Shown: positions 38,072 through 48,569 of the stretch, piece after piece | Numbering within the stretch: the first letter of the stretch is position 1 | Layout of the letters: each line of letters begins with the position of its first letter | Assembly (NCBI RefSeq): GCF_900111645.1 | Contig: NZ_FOHQ01000001.1 | Location: forward strand, 443,468 to 507,467 | DNA length: 64,000 nt | Reading direction: 5' to 3' | Source: Methanococcoides vulcani | GTDB lineage: Archaea > Halobacteriota > Methanosarcinia > Methanosarcinales > Methanosarcinaceae | The notes under the pieces: generated by a model | The model's database searches: none | What the model was told of the DNA's origin: nothing | What the model saw: only the letters and a program-made list of their open reading frames with translations | Made by a program: the position numbers and the translations under genes

Positions 38072-39358
38072 ATGGGGGAAAATGAGCATAAAGCCTGGCT
38101 TCAAGAAGAGGTCGATGACTGGAGTCGGGAAGGGATCGTTGACGATCATCAGGTAAAGCTGATCCTATCAAGATATGGGCTGGCTGAGACACCTTCCGGA
38201 ATTGAAAAGGTAAGTCCGAAGAAGGATACTTCACAGCTTGTCACAGTGGTTTCAATATTGGGTGCCTTCCTGATCGGTATCGGGGCAATACTATTTGTTG
38301 CATCGAACTGGCAAAGGATTCCTAATATTGCAAAAATGGTGCTTCTACTTGGCACAACGTATGGGACCTACTTTGTTGGCTGGGAATTAAAATTTAACAG
38401 GAGAACACACCCTGTAATGGGTGAAGCATTGCTTTTCCTTGCTTCGTTGTTCGTTGGTGCAACAATATTCCTGACTGCCCAGATATTCAACGTGAACGCA
38501 AATGCTCATTGGCTTCTACTGGTGTGGTTCCTGGCTATACTTCCTTTCGGTTACGCTTTCAGGTCTTCAAGCATCCTGTCATTGAATATAATCACATTTG
38601 CTCTCTGGACAATGTTCTACATATCGCAGAGCAGATACTTGATACATAGCAGTTTCGAAATATTCATGCTCTACCTGCTGTTTGGTATCAATCTCTATGG
38701 TCTTGGGCAACTACATCTGAAATTTGAAAAATATGCCCATTTCAGGCTTGTTCATCAGGGCTTTGGTCTGTTCTTCATCCTTATCTCATACTTCTACTTC
38801 AGTTTAGAAACACCCTACAGGGAGAGCTTAACCCGATTTATCCCAATAAGCTGGCAGGTCCAGTTATTCTTCCTGTTGTTCACGGTAACGTCAGTTCTCT
38901 TTTTGGTATCGAACTTTTCAATGTACAGAAAGGTCAAAAATACAAAATACGAACTTATCGTACTTTTACTGGCATTTTCAGGCTGGGTAGGCGCATGGTT
39001 GCTAACCTTTTTCATAGATTCATTTACAACATCGGTAACAGAGTATGGCTATACCTACACGCGAATTGATCCACAAATAGCTACAATATTATTCATATTG
39101 TTCAACCTGACATTCTTTGTACTATCCATTGGCAGCATCCTGATCGGATACTATAAATCTACAGTACCGTTTGTTAATATAGGGATGCTCTTTTTTGTGT
39201 TGGGTGTGCTACATCTGTACTTTACGACACTTTACGAGCTTTTGCCAAGGTCCCTTGCTTTCATTGCCGGAGGTCTGATCTTGATTACACTTGGCTGGTA
39301 TCTGGAAAACAAGAGGCGTTCGATCATAAACGAGATCAAGGAAGGTGTTGGCATATGA
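38072..39358 (+). CDS. DUF2157 multi-span membrane protein
   Basis: About 428 residues from ATG at 38072 (MGENEHKAWLQEEVDDWSREGIVDDHQVKLILSRYG); an in-frame ATG at 38000 would add 24 residues that do not look like the family. A cytoplasmic N-terminal domain is followed by about 12 membrane segments (from VVSILGAFLIGIGAILFVASNW). Function unknown. The next gene overlaps by 4 bases (ATGA) and is its usual partner, so the two probably form a membrane complex. Confidence 0.8.
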   Translation: MGENEHKAWLQEEVDDWSREGIVDDHQVKLILSRYGLAETPSGIEKVSPKKDTSQLVTVVSILGAFLIGIGAILFVASNWQRIPNIAKMVLLLGTTYGTYFVGWELKFNRRTHPVMGEALLFLASLFVGATIFLTAQIFNVNANAHWLLLVWFLAILPFGYAFRSSSILSLNIITFALWTMFYISQSRYLIHSSFEIFMLYLLFGINLYGLGQLHLKFEKYAHFRLVHQGFGLFFILISYFYFSLETPYRESLTRFIPISWQVQLFFLLFTVTSVLFLVSNFSMYRKVKNTKYELIVLLLAFSGWVGAWLLTFFIDSFTTSVTEYGYTYTRIDPQIATILFILFNLTFFVLSIGSILIGYYKSTVPFVNIGMLFFVLGVLHLYFTTLYELLPRSLAFIAGGLILITLGWYLENKRRSIINEIKEGVGI

Positions 39359-39876
39359 ATTCGAAAAGATTTCTTTTGCTTATGGTCTATTCACTGATCA
39401 TCATTACATTGATATTCCTGCCAAAAATGGTCACATTAAGTCTGGGCAAGGATATTTTACTAAAGACCGAACCTGTGGACCCGAGAGATGTATTCCGGGG
39501 GGACTATGTTACCCTGAGGTATGAAATTTCAACAATAGATATGGGTATAACTCCTTATGATCACGATTTTCTGACTGGTGAGCCAGTATATGCCACCCTC
39601 TCTGAAAAAGAAAAATACTGGACGATAGATTCTGTAAGCCATATAAAACCTGATGTTAGTAATGAGGAGGTCTGCATGAAAGGAGCGGTCACAGGTAGCT
39701 ATGATGATACGCTGAACGTTAGATGGGGTATTGAAAGCTACTTTGTACCTGAAGGAGAGGGTATTCCAATACAGATGCAGATGGAAAACACATCAGTAAT
39801 AGTTTCAGTTGGTCCGGGTTGTTCTCCTGTGCTAAAACAGCTTTTGATAGACGGTGAACCTGTTACATTTGAATAA
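39355..39876 (+). CDS. GDYXXLXY-motif membrane-anchored protein
   Basis: 173 residues. One N-terminal membrane segment (LLMVYSLIIITLIFLPKMVTLSLG), then a soluble domain opening LKTEPVDPRDVFRGDYVTLRYEIS, which is the GDYxxLxY family motif. This family is typically encoded with a DUF2157 protein, as here with a 4-base overlap. Function unknown; the domain faces the outside by the positive-inside rule. Confidence 0.85.
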   Translation: MNSKRFLLLMVYSLIIITLIFLPKMVTLSLGKDILLKTEPVDPRDVFRGDYVTLRYEISTIDMGITPYDHDFLTGEPVYATLSEKEKYWTIDSVSHIKPDVSNEEVCMKGAVTGSYDDTLNVRWGIESYFVPEGEGIPIQMQMENTSVIVSVGPGCSPVLKQLLIDGEPVTFE

Positions 39877-39908
39877 TTGTTGTTCGTACTGAAGCAAATT
39901 CATTATCT

Positions 39909-40523
39909 TCAGATCAACTTCGGACAAATGTCATTCATTATGCATTTTTCACATTTCGGTGATACTGGTCGACATATGCTTTTACCGAATAGTACCATCA
40001 ACCCGTTGATATCTTTCCACATTCCCTTCTCGGTCACTTTTTCAAGTTCGATCTCCGTTTCTTCAGGAGTAGCGGTCTTAACAAGTCCCATCCTGTTGGA
40101 GATGCGATGTACATGAGTATCCACAGCAATGGCATCCTTGTCAAAAGCATAGGTCAGTACGCAATTGGCAGTTTTCCTGCCAACTCCCGGGAGCTTTACA
40201 AGCTCGTTGATATCATCAGGGACGATACCGTCGTATTCATCAAGAAGCATATGGGATATTTCGATCAAGCGCTGTGACTTGACCCTATAGAATCCAACAT
40301 CCCTTATTAGTTCCTGTATCTCATCCACATCCGCATTTGCCATTTTTTGGGGAGTGTCGAAAACAGAAAAGAGCTTCTGGGTTGTCGGGATCGTTACTTC
40401 ATCGCGGGTACGCTGGGACAATACTGTGGAAATAAGAAGATAATAAGGGTCCCGGTTGATCTGGAAATAGCCTTTCGGGTACAACTTCTTAAGGCGGGAC
40501 ATGATCTCTTCGACATACATCAA
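39909..40523 (-). CDS. nth: Endonuclease III
   Basis: 204 residues. A bifunctional glycosylase/AP-lyase for oxidised pyrimidines. The helix-hairpin-helix LVKLPGVGRKTANCVL carries the catalytic Lys (GRKTA), the catalytic Asp is in AIAVDTHVHR, and the [4Fe-4S] ligands are C-x6-C-x2-C-x5-C at the end (ICRPVSPKCEKCIMNDICP). Complete. Divergent from hel308, about 110 bases apart. Confidence 0.96.
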   Translation of the reverse strand: MMYVEEIMSRLKKLYPKGYFQINRDPYYLLISTVLSQRTRDEVTIPTTQKLFSVFDTPQKMANADVDEIQELIRDVGFYRVKSQRLIEISHMLLDEYDGIVPDDINELVKLPGVGRKTANCVLTYAFDKDAIAVDTHVHRISNRMGLVKTATPEETEIELEKVTEKGMWKDINGLMVLFGKSICRPVSPKCEKCIMNDICPKLI

Positions 40524-40636
40524 ATAGTGTAAAATCCCGGATTATTTAACCTTTTGTAGTAGATATTCACTCACAAGTCTTAAGAAATTACTTATACGAT
40601 ACTGGAGCAATCGCTGTAAAGTGATGTGTAATTCCC

Positions 40637-42856
40637 ATGCTGATAAGAGAGCTTGACATTCCCGATGATATAATCCGTTTCTATGAGGATTCCGGTATAA
40701 AGGAGTTGTATCCTCCACAGGCTGAAGCTGTCGATAAGGGCCTACTTGAAAGAAAGAACCTTCTTGCTGCGATACCCACAGCTTCAGGAAAGACACTTCT
40801 GGCAGAGCTTGCAATGCTGAAGGCTATTCGTAATGGTGGAAAAGCGCTTTATATAGTTCCGCTTCGGGCGCTCGCTTCTGAGAAGTTCGACCGGTTCAGG
40901 GAGCTTGCACCTTTTGGTATCAAGGTTGGCATATCGACGGGTGATTTTGATTCTAGGGATGAATGGCTTGGTGCGAATGATATTATTGTGGCAACATCGG
41001 AAAAGACCGATTCCCTGCTTCGCAATGGTACTTCCTGGATGGAAGAGGTCAACACAATTGTTGTGGATGAGGTTCACCTGCTGGATTCAAAGAACAGGGG
41101 TCCGACCCTTGAGGTTACGATGACCAAACTTATGCGTCTGAACCCGGAGTCCCAGATCATCGCGCTGTCAGCGACAGTAGGCAATGCCCGTGAGATGGCA
41201 GACTGGCTTGATGCAGAACTTGTCCTGAGCGAATGGAGGCCCACTGATCTGCATGAGGGTATTTTCTTTGGCGAGGCGATCAATTTCTTGGGAAACCAGA
41301 AGAAGATAGAACGCCGGGATAAGGACAATGCCACAAACCTTGTGCTTGATACCCTCATTGAAGGCGGACAATGCCTTGTTTTTGAGAGCAGTCGCCGCAA
41401 TTGTGCGGGATTTGCAAAAAGTGCATCGAACAAGGTCGTGAAATTACTTGACCGTGATGTTCGCGGGAAACTTGTGCAGATGGCAGATGGGGTGGAATCC
41501 ACTGGTGAGACTGACACCGCTAAGGTGCTTGCAAATTGCATAAGGAAAGGCGTGGCTTTCCATCACGCAGGACTTAACTCATCTCACAGGAAGATCGTGG
41601 AAGACGGTTTCAGACAGAACCTTATCAAGGTAATCTCCAGCACCCCGACGCTGGCAGCCGGTCTGAACCTTCCTGCAAGGAGGGTCATCATCAGGAACTA
41701 TCGCAGGTTCGATTCAAATTTCGGGATGCAGCCGATCCCTGTGCTTGAATATAAGCAGATGGCAGGAAGGGCAGGGCGTCCTCATCTCGATCCTTACGGG
41801 GAATCTGTGCTGCTTGCTAAGGAGTATGCGGAATTTGAACAGTTGCTGGAAAACTATGTGGAAGCTGATCCAGAGGATATCTGGTCGAAACTTGGTACTG
41901 AAAATGCCCTGAGGACGCACGTTCTGTCGACGATCGTGAACGGATTTGCATCTGATCGGGCAGAGTTGATGGAATTTATGGGTGCGACGTTCTTTGCGTT
42001 CCAGCAGGATACCTGGAGCCTTGAGGATGTTATCGACGATTGCATCGGATTTTTGGCTGACAATGCTATGATCGTAAAAGATGAAACTCCGGAATCAATT
42101 TCTTTAAGCTCGACCCAGCTAGGGAAGCTTGTCTCTATGTTGTATATCGATCCGATGTCAGGGGCAAAGATCGTGGACGGGCTGAAAAAGGCAATTAATA
42201 TTACTGATCTTACGCTTCTTCATTTGATCTGCAGTACACCTGATATGAGGCAATTGTACATGCGTAGCAGTGATTATATAATGATAAATGATTTTGTGAT
42301 GTCGCATAGTGATGATTTCATCGAGATCCCAAGCCAGTTCAAGCAGACCGATTATGAGTGGTTCCTTGGAGAAGTGAAGACTGCAATGCTGCTGGACGAA
42401 TGGATAAGTGAGATCCCTGCAGACGACATCACGCAGCACTTCAATGTTGGAGAAGGTGACATTCATGCTCTTGCGGACACGGCAGAGTGGCTCATGCATG
42501 CGACCACGAAACTGGCGGAACTTATCGGAGTGAAATATTCTTCCTATGCACGCGGACTTGAGAAACGGATACATTACGGTGCCAGCCCGGAGCTCATGGA
42601 GCTTGTTGGTATCCGGGGTGTTGGACGTGTTCGTGCACGTAAGCTTTACAAAGCGGGATTCGTGTCCCTTGCAGAACTTAAAAAGGCCGATTATTCAATA
42701 TTATCGAAGCTTGTTGGGCCGAACGTGGCTGCAAATATCCTTTCGAACATCGGTGTTCGTGTCAAAAAACAGGTGGATAAGAGCACACCTATAAATTCAA
42801 ATACTCTAGATACATTACTGGACAAAGACCAGAAAACATTCAGTGATTTCCAGTAA
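40637..42856 (+). CDS. hel308: Hel308 (Hjm) DNA helicase
   Basis: 739 residues. A ski2-like superfamily 2 helicase that unwinds lagging strands at stalled forks. Q motif YPPQAEAV, Walker A PTASGKT (about 48-54), motif II DEVH in [10 protein letters not shown], motif III SATVGN, motif [11 protein letters not shown]. The winged-helix, ratchet and C-terminal HhH parts ([20 protein letters not shown]) follow. The extreme C-terminus ends [22 protein letters not shown]-like, the PCNA/RPA-contact region in relatives. Complete. Confidence 0.96.
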   Translation: MLIRELDIPDDIIRFYEDSGIKELYPPQAEAVDKGLLERKNLLAAIPTASGKTLLAELAMLKAIRNGGKALYIVPLRALASEKFDRFRELAPFGIKVGISTGDFDSRDEWLGANDIIVATSEKTDSLLRNGTSWMEEVNTIVVDEVHLLDSKNRGPTLEVTMTKLMRLNPESQIIALSATVGNAREMADWLDAELVLSEWRPTDLHEGIFFGEAINFLGNQKKIERRDKDNATNLVLDTLIEGGQCLVFESSRRNCAGFAKSASNKVVKLLDRDVRGKLVQMADGVESTGETDTAKVLANCIRKGVAFHHAGLNSSHRKIVEDGFRQNLIKVISSTPTLAAGLNLPARRVIIRNYRRFDSNFGMQPIPVLEYKQMAGRAGRPHLDPYGESVLLAKEYAEFEQLLENYVEADPEDIWSKLGTENALRTHVLSTIVNGFASDRAELMEFMGATFFAFQQDTWSLEDVIDDCIGFLADNAMIVKDETPESISLSSTQLGKLVSMLYIDPMSGAKIVDGLKKAINITDLTLLHLICSTPDMRQLYMRSSDYIMINDFVMSHSDDFIEIPSQFKQTDYEWFLGEVKTAMLLDEWISEIPADDITQHFNVGEGDIHALADTAEWLMHATTKLAELIGVKYSSYARGLEKRIHYGASPELMELVGIRGVGRVRARKLYKAGFVSLAELKKADYSILSKLVGPNVAANILSNIGVRVKKQVDKSTPINSNTLDTLLDKDQKTFSDFQ

Positions 42857-42939
42857 TGTTAAAATAATTTGATGCGGACAAAGCTGCGATCTGTGATGCA
42901 GTTTCTGTCCTTTCTAAAATCAGATAACGAGATGATCAC

Positions 42940-44220
42940 ATGCTGTATAAACACCTATCCGATGTCACCGAAGAAGAGATGGATAAGCTTCTTAACCGCA
43001 CAGGAGAGCTGATGGACGTTGCAGAAACCGTCTCATCGATACTCAAAGATGTGCAGGAAAAAGGTGACGATGGCCTGCGTGAGTACACGAAGAAGTTCGA
43101 CAGGGCAGATATTCAGGACATAGAAGTGACATCTGAAGAGATCGAAGAGGCAATGGAACTTGTTGATGCTGAACTTCTCAGGCATCTTAAGATCGCAGCA
43201 GAGAACATCAGGAATTTCCATACAGCACAACTCCCGCAGAAGACATGGTTCATCGAACCTTCTCCCGGCATCAAGCTTGGTCAGATGGCCAATCCCCTTG
43301 CATCGGTTGGTGCTTATGTGCCTGGAGGTAGGGCTTCCTATCCTTCCACTGCACTGATGACAATAATTCCTGCAAAGGTGGCAGGAGTGAAGAGCGTTGT
43401 TATGTGCACACCACCGGGTCCGGATGGCAAGATCAACCCTCTTACACTTGTAGCAGGTAAAGTTGCAGGTGCAGATCATATCTACAAGGTTGGCGGGGTC
43501 CAGGCAATTGCAGCGATGGCATATGGGACAGAAACGGTATTGAGCGTTGACAAGATCGTAGGACCCGGAAATGTCTTTGTTACTGTTGCCAAGATGATGG
43601 TACGTGATAAAGCCGAGATCGATTTCCCGGCAGGTCCAAGTGAAGTACTTATCATTGCCGATGAATCTGCTGATGCTGGTATGATAGCATCCGATATTCT
43701 TGCACAGGCAGAGCATGATCCAAAGTCTGTTTCAGTGCTTGTGACAACATCTTCTGAGCTTGCAGAGCAGACGAACGATGAGGTCAAAAAGCAGGCAGAT
43801 GCAGCTGTCCGGAAAGAGATCGTGGATTCATCTCTTGAGAATGCTGCTATTATTGTGACCGATACCATGGATGAGTGTATAGAGATCTCCAATGGTTTTG
43901 CACCTGAGCACCTTGAGATCATGGTCAACGATGAGGATTCAGTTCTTGAAAGGATCGAGAATGCAGGTTCCATCTTTGTCGGGAACTATGCTCCGGTAGC
44001 AGCAGGTGATTATGCATCAGGTACGAACCACGTGCTTCCGACAGCCGGCTATCCTAAGATATACTCCGGTCTGAACATCCACCACTTCCTGAAATATTCG
44101 ACCATACAAAAGATAACAAAGGAAGGCTTAAGCTCGATCGGGGATACGATCATCTCCCTTGCTGAAAAAGAAGGACTTCAGGCACATGCTGATTCTGTGA
44201 AACTTCGCCTCAATGATTGA
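42940..44220 (+). CDS. hisD: Histidinol dehydrogenase
   Basis: 426 residues. It oxidises histidinol to histidine in two NAD-linked steps. Conserved: [13 protein letters not shown] near 125-137, [10 protein letters not shown] near 206-215, [14 protein letters not shown] near 226-239, LAQAEHDP near 254 with zinc and catalytic residues, and the SGTNHVLPT block near 362-370 with the catalytic His region. 84 bases after hel308, probably its own unit. No other his gene is near. Confidence 0.97.
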   Translation: MLYKHLSDVTEEEMDKLLNRTGELMDVAETVSSILKDVQEKGDDGLREYTKKFDRADIQDIEVTSEEIEEAMELVDAELLRHLKIAAENIRNFHTAQLPQKTWFIEPSPGIKLGQMANPLASVGAYVPGGRASYPSTALMTIIPAKVAGVKSVVMCTPPGPDGKINPLTLVAGKVAGADHIYKVGGVQAIAAMAYGTETVLSVDKIVGPGNVFVTVAKMMVRDKAEIDFPAGPSEVLIIADESADAGMIASDILAQAEHDPKSVSVLVTTSSELAEQTNDEVKKQADAAVRKEIVDSSLENAAIIVTDTMDECIEISNGFAPEHLEIMVNDEDSVLERIENAGSIFVGNYAPVAAGDYASGTNHVLPTAGYPKIYSGLNIHHFLKYSTIQKITKEGLSSIGDTIISLAEKEGLQAHADSVKLRLND

Positions 44221-44221
44221 T

Positions 44222-44240
44222 AGTTCCTAAAGAACTTTTC
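44222..44240 (+). terminator. Weak hairpin after hisD
   Basis: AGTTC (44222-44226), loop CTAAA, GAACT (44232-44236), then TTTTC. Short, starting right after the TGA stop. Confidence 0.35.
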
Positions 44241-44324
44241 AGTCGTTAATTATTTAATAGGTCCCTGATTAATAATTAATTTGACAAGTTACGTTGAACT
44301 GTTTGAATATAATGGGGTGTTCCT

Positions 44325-44723
44325 ATGAAAATTAGAGTCGTAAGCAAAAGAGATGAAATTCAAAATCTTGACACCGGCGAAAAAGTGATCCATCTTGCAT
44401 TCAGGCCATCAAATGAGGATATTTTCAATCTCATAAAGAGATGCAAGAATGTAGAAGTTATCCAGATACCGACATCATACCGCCGAACTGTTTCTAAATC
44501 CATAGAAATGTTCCTGGATATGCAAAAAATAAAGCTCGTCGAAGGCGACGTGTGGGGACACAGAAAGGATATCAATGAGTACTACAGCATCTCACCTGCG
44601 ATCATTGAGAAGATCAAGGATATGAAGTCTGAAGGAATTGCAGATGATGATATTGCTGCAAAGCTTTCACGTGAAGGGAAACTGAACAAGGAAATGCTTC
44701 TATATATTCTGGGCAAAAGTTGA
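44325..44723 (+). CDS. DUF1699 family protein
   Basis: 132 residues. The family is largely restricted to Methanosarcinales and has no known function. Features: MKIRVVSKRDEI, LAFRPSNEDIFNLIKRCKN near 25-43, IQIPTSYRRTVSKS near 47-60, and a C-terminal region (SPAIIEKIKDMKSEGIADDDIAAKL) resembling a helix-turn-helix, so a DNA-binding or regulatory role is possible. Complete, monocistronic. Confidence 0.82.
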   Translation: MKIRVVSKRDEIQNLDTGEKVIHLAFRPSNEDIFNLIKRCKNVEVIQIPTSYRRTVSKSIEMFLDMQKIKLVEGDVWGHRKDINEYYSISPAIIEKIKDMKSEGIADDDIAAKLSREGKLNKEMLLYILGKS

Positions 44724-44923
44724 TCGTTTCATGTTACTCAATTTTCATTGGGTAACCTCTTCTTTTTTTTCGATAGTCTTTTTCTACACATTATGCTATT
44801 TTCAAGATACAATGAGCTTTTGTTCTGAGTATCTCTTTGCAATCCCGGAAGAACAGCATATCAATCTATTTATTGTATCAGGTTCTACCATCAGCAAAAT
44901 AGAAATTGAGGATATCTGGTAAT

Positions 44924-45676
44924 ATGGCTCAAAAATACGGAAAAGTATATCTTGTAGGCTCAGGTCCCGGTGACCCTGAACTGATGACCGTGAAGGCTCG
45001 CAGGCTTATGGATACAGCTGATGTCATAGTGTATGACCAGCTTCCGGGAAAGCAGATCCTGGATTCCATGCCGGAGGCAGCTGAGAAAGTAGATGCCGGT
45101 AAGTATGCAGGTGATCACACACTTACGCAGAGCGAGATCAACGATGTGATCGTTGAGAAGGCAAAGGAAGGCAAGATGGTAGTCCGTCTTAAAGGCGGAG
45201 ATCCGTATATGTTCGGTCGCGGTGGGGAAGAAGCTGAAGAGCTTGTCGAGGCAGGTATTGAGTTCGAAATAGTGCCCGGCATCACATCCGCACTGGCAGC
45301 TACTGCTTATGCAGGTATTCCGGTAACACACAGGGACTATGCTTCAATGGTGACCTTCATCACCGGACATGAGGACCCTACCAAGGAAGAAACAGCTCTG
45401 GACTGGGAAACACTTGCAGCTTTTGGTGGCACGATCGTTATCTTCATGGGAGTCAAGATGCTTGAACGCAACATGAACGAGCTCATGAAATTCGGAAAGG
45501 ATCCAAAGACCCCTGTTGCAATGGTGGAAAGGGGAACACGTCCTGACCAGCGTGTGACCATCGGCACAGTTGAGTCCATCGCACAGATCGCGAAGGACCA
45601 GGATGTAAAAGCTCCGGCTCTTACTATTGTCGGTGATGTTGTCAAACTTCATGAGATACTGGGATGCCAGATCTGA
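44924..45676 (+). CDS. cobA: Uroporphyrinogen-III C-methyltransferase
   Basis: About 250 residues from ATG at 44924 (MAQKYGKVYLVGSGPGDPELMTVKA). Start chosen because the preceding GAGGATAT is a plausible ribosome site. It methylates uroporphyrinogen III at C2 and C7 with S-adenosylmethionine to precorrin-2, the branch point to siroheme, heme, cobalamin and F430. VGSGPGDPELMT near 10-21, VVRLKGGDPYMFGRGGEE near 85-102, and PGITSALAATAYAGIPVTHR near 120-139 are the family blocks. First gene of a tetrapyrrole run with hemD and ahbC. Confidence 0.95.
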   Translation: MAQKYGKVYLVGSGPGDPELMTVKARRLMDTADVIVYDQLPGKQILDSMPEAAEKVDAGKYAGDHTLTQSEINDVIVEKAKEGKMVVRLKGGDPYMFGRGGEEAEELVEAGIEFEIVPGITSALAATAYAGIPVTHRDYASMVTFITGHEDPTKEETALDWETLAAFGGTIVIFMGVKMLERNMNELMKFGKDPKTPVAMVERGTRPDQRVTIGTVESIAQIAKDQDVKAPALTIVGDVVKLHEILGCQI

Positions 45677-45696
45677 AAGTTCGTTAATTGCCAGTT

Positions 45697-45779
45697 GATG
45701 GTATATTGACGATGGTATATTGACGATGGTATATTGACGATGGTATATTGACGATGGTATATTGACGATGGTATACTGA
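45697..45779 (+). repeat. 14-base tandem repeat between cobA and hemD
   Basis: Five perfect copies and one partial copy of GATGGTATATTGAC from 45697 to 45779. It lies in the 142-base gap between the two genes and has no coding sense. Confidence 0.9.
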
Positions 45780-45818
45780 TAATTGATAATTGATATCTAA
45801 TAATTAAGAGATGTTCAT

Positions 45819-46622
45819 ATGGATCCAACTGATCGTAAGCCTGTAATTGCAATCATGAGACCTCAGGGATATATGGAAGGTTCCCGAAAACTTGCGGAAT
45901 CCTTTGGTTTCGAGGTAGTGGCAATTCCAATGATCGAGCTTGAGGCTATGAAGGACGAGTACTTCGATACTTTCACAGAGAACGTATTCTCCGGCAGGTC
46001 CGATTATGTGATATTTACAAGTGCTAATGGCATTGATTTCACTCTGGAGAAGATCGCTGAGGAAAGGCGTGATGAATTTATCGAAGCGCTCAACAGCACC
46101 AAAGTGATCGCTATCGGACCAACCACTCGCAAGCAACTGGAAAAGCTTGGTATCGATGTAATGGGAATGCCCGGTGTCTACAGCTCTGAAGGACTGGTGG
46201 AATTCCTCTGTCCTGATGTTAAGGATAAGAACATAGATACTGCAAGGAGCGCTTACGGTTCAATACTGTTGATATCAGGACTTCGGGAATGTGGTGCGAA
46301 TGTTCTTGAGACAAAGGTCTATACCCTGACCATGCCAAAAGGACCATTACAGGAGGAGCTTATTACCAGAAGCCTCAGGAAAGAGATCGATGTCTTTGCA
46401 TTCACGAGTTCCATGATGGTGCGAAGTTTCTTCGACCAGGCAGGATCAATGGGTGCAGGTGAACAGATAAGGGAAGTCCTTGCCGAATCCCTAGTGGCTG
46501 CGATTGGTATTCCTACAGCCAATACATTGAAGGAATATGATGTTGAAGTGAACGTTACACCTGATGAATACACTTTCAAAGAGATACTCAGGGTTGCAAA
46601 AGCAGCACTTGAGAACAAGTAA
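45819..46622 (+). CDS. hemD: Uroporphyrinogen-III synthase
   Basis: 267 residues. It cyclises hydroxymethylbilane with inversion of ring D. Conserved parts include the opening VIAIMRPQGYMEGSRKLAESFGF, IFTSANGIDF near 66-75, AIGPTTRKQLEKLG near 95-108 and the closing AIGIPTANTLKEYDVEVNVTPDEYTF. Divergent family, but context (cobA upstream, ahbC downstream by 42 bases) supports it. An unusual 14-base tandem repeat separates it from cobA. Confidence 0.92.
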   Translation: MDPTDRKPVIAIMRPQGYMEGSRKLAESFGFEVVAIPMIELEAMKDEYFDTFTENVFSGRSDYVIFTSANGIDFTLEKIAEERRDEFIEALNSTKVIAIGPTTRKQLEKLGIDVMGMPGVYSSEGLVEFLCPDVKDKNIDTARSAYGSILLISGLRECGANVLETKVYTLTMPKGPLQEELITRSLRKEIDVFAFTSSMMVRSFFDQAGSMGAGEQIREVLAESLVAAIGIPTANTLKEYDVEVNVTPDEYTFKEILRVAKAALENK

Positions 46623-46664
46623 ATGAAAAATGGAATAATTGACTAATATTGCAGGAGGATCACA

Positions 46665-47867
46665 ATGATAGGAATCTCAAAACTCTATTGCGGGACCGTT
46701 GAACCATCGGACGCCCTTCGTTACGGCCGTGATTCAAAAAGGCTTCCGTCACACCTACTGCAATTCTCAAAGGACAAGAAACCTGTTGTCGTCTGGAACA
46801 TGACCAGACGCTGCAATCTTCGCTGTGTTCACTGTTATGCACATGCAAAGGACATCGAGTTCAAGGACGAACTTACCACTGAGCAGGGCAAGGAACTGAT
46901 CGACGACCTTGCAGAATTCGGTTCTCCTGTGATGCTTTTCTCAGGCGGCGAACCGCTGATGCGCAAGGACCTACCTGAGCTTGCCGAGTATGCGATCTCC
47001 AAGGGAATGCGTGCGGTGATCTCCACCAACGGTACGCTTATCGACGAGGAAATAGCAAAGACACTCAAGGAGATCGGTCTTTCATATGTGGGTATTTCCA
47101 TTGACGGCGTTCGCGAGACCAATGACAAGTTCCGTGGCATGAAAGGTGCCTTTGATGCTGCAATGGAAGGTCTTCGCAATTGCAGGAAAGAGGGCATCAA
47201 GGTGGGATTACGTTTTACCATTAACAAGCAGAACGTGGCTGATATTCCTGCGATATTCGATATGATCGAGGAAGAGAACATTCCTCGTATCTGTTTCTAC
47301 CATCTGGTCTATGCCGGTAGGGGTACCAAGATCATCGATGAGGACCTCTCACTGGAAGACAGCCGTAAGACCGTTGACCTGATCATGGACCGCACAAAGC
47401 AGCTTCATGAGAAGGGCATGCCTGTCGAGGTCCTGACAGTGGACAATCACTGTGATGGTCCATACATTTACATGCGACTGGCAAAGGAGAACCCCGAACG
47501 TGCAGAGGAAGTTTACGAGCTCTTGCAGATGAACCGCGGTAATTCCACAGGTATCGGCTTTGGCTGCGTTTCATGGGACGGTTCGGTTCATCCTGACCAG
47601 TTCTGGAGGCATTACACTTTTGGTAATGTGAAAGATAGGAAGTTCAGTGAGATCTGGAGGGATCTTGATGATGATCTTATGGCAGGTCTTAAGGACAGGA
47701 AGCCCCGCATCAAGGAAAATGCTGACAGGTGTGCAAAGTGCAAATGGTTCGATGTCTGCAACGGCAATTTCCGTGTACGGGCCGAGGCCGTTTATGGCAA
47801 TGTCTGGGCAGATGACCCTGCATGCTACCTGACAAAAGAAGAGATCGGTTATTACGACGAAGAGTGA
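46665..47867 (+). CDS. ahbC: Radical SAM heme-pathway enzyme, probably AhbC (didecarboxysiroheme deacetylase)
   Basis: 400 residues. The radical SAM cluster motif is CNLRCVHC (about residues 50-57). SAM-binding FSGGEP is near 89-94. A C-terminal SPASM-like set of cysteines (FGCVSWDG near 304, CAKCKWFDVCNGN near 359-371, DDPACY) should bind more iron-sulfur clusters. AhbC removes acetate groups in the siroheme-dependent heme route of methanogens and sulfate reducers; AhbD and NirJ are close relatives, so the exact step is moderately sure. It follows hemD by 42 bases and has AGGAGG at -8. Confidence 0.85.
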   Translation: MIGISKLYCGTVEPSDALRYGRDSKRLPSHLLQFSKDKKPVVVWNMTRRCNLRCVHCYAHAKDIEFKDELTTEQGKELIDDLAEFGSPVMLFSGGEPLMRKDLPELAEYAISKGMRAVISTNGTLIDEEIAKTLKEIGLSYVGISIDGVRETNDKFRGMKGAFDAAMEGLRNCRKEGIKVGLRFTINKQNVADIPAIFDMIEEENIPRICFYHLVYAGRGTKIIDEDLSLEDSRKTVDLIMDRTKQLHEKGMPVEVLTVDNHCDGPYIYMRLAKENPERAEEVYELLQMNRGNSTGIGFGCVSWDGSVHPDQFWRHYTFGNVKDRKFSEIWRDLDDDLMAGLKDRKPRIKENADRCAKCKWFDVCNGNFRVRAEAVYGNVWADDPACYLTKEEIGYYDEE

Positions 47868-47941
47868 GCTTTCGCTCTTCGGATTTTGTTTTTATTGTTT
47901 TGCATTTCTATTTTTTGTGTTCCTTCTTCATTCCACTTTTT

Positions 47942-48334
47942 TTAGTGGACTGCACTGATTATTGCCAGAAAGACGATGGTAAGAACTATGGCTCCCAGAA
48001 TGTGTGCTTTTGTTCTTTTTGAAGCAAGGTATCCGATCGCCCCATGAAGCAGCATGAATGGTAACAAATCAATTACTAAATTTAGCAGGCTGGAGGGTTG
48101 TAACACCATTTCCAACATTTCCATCCTGCCGTCGTATGGCTCAATAAGTTTGTCTATGATTTCAGCATAAGTGAACATGAGGGGGAGGAGGAGCAAACCT
48201 GCCAGTGTTGAAGTGTGCTTGTTTGCGGAAAGGTAACCATAACATATTATTAATGCAACAGGGATGCTGAAGATAGGGACAAAATGCAACTCATACACAA
48301 CCCATATTATTGCAAAGATAAGTGGTATGGTCAA
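47942..48334 (-). CDS. Small multi-span membrane protein
   Basis: 130 residues with about four membrane segments (FAIIWVVYELHFVPIF, ALIICYGYLS, AGLLLLPLMFTYAEII, ILGAIVLTIVFLAII). No family recognised. It converges with ahbC and lies at the left edge of an accessory stretch. No promoter assigned. Confidence 0.6.
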   Translation of the reverse strand: MTIPLIFAIIWVVYELHFVPIFSIPVALIICYGYLSANKHTSTLAGLLLLPLMFTYAEIIDKLIEPYDGRMEMLEMVLQPSSLLNLVIDLLPFMLLHGAIGYLASKRTKAHILGAIVLTIVFLAIISAVH

Positions 48335-48569
48335 TATGACTATTATCGATGGAAGCAGTTTTTTGTTGATTCAATTATATCTTGATTTGTTTCCATATTT
48401 CCAAATTTCATGTTTGTTTTCATTTCTTCTTACCTCGGTATCTATTCCAGAAGCAGAATCAGACAAGCTTTAAGTATTGTTAAAGTCAACATTGTCATGC
48501 AATCAGGACACGGAACTCAAATCTACTCTGGAAGGTTCATTGAATTCCGTCCAACGTATTACAACAGCT

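Noticed and set aside
44731-44922. 63-codon hydrophobic frame before cobA
   Set aside because: Phe/Ser-rich product of AT-rich DNA, no ribosome site, and it runs through the cobA leader.
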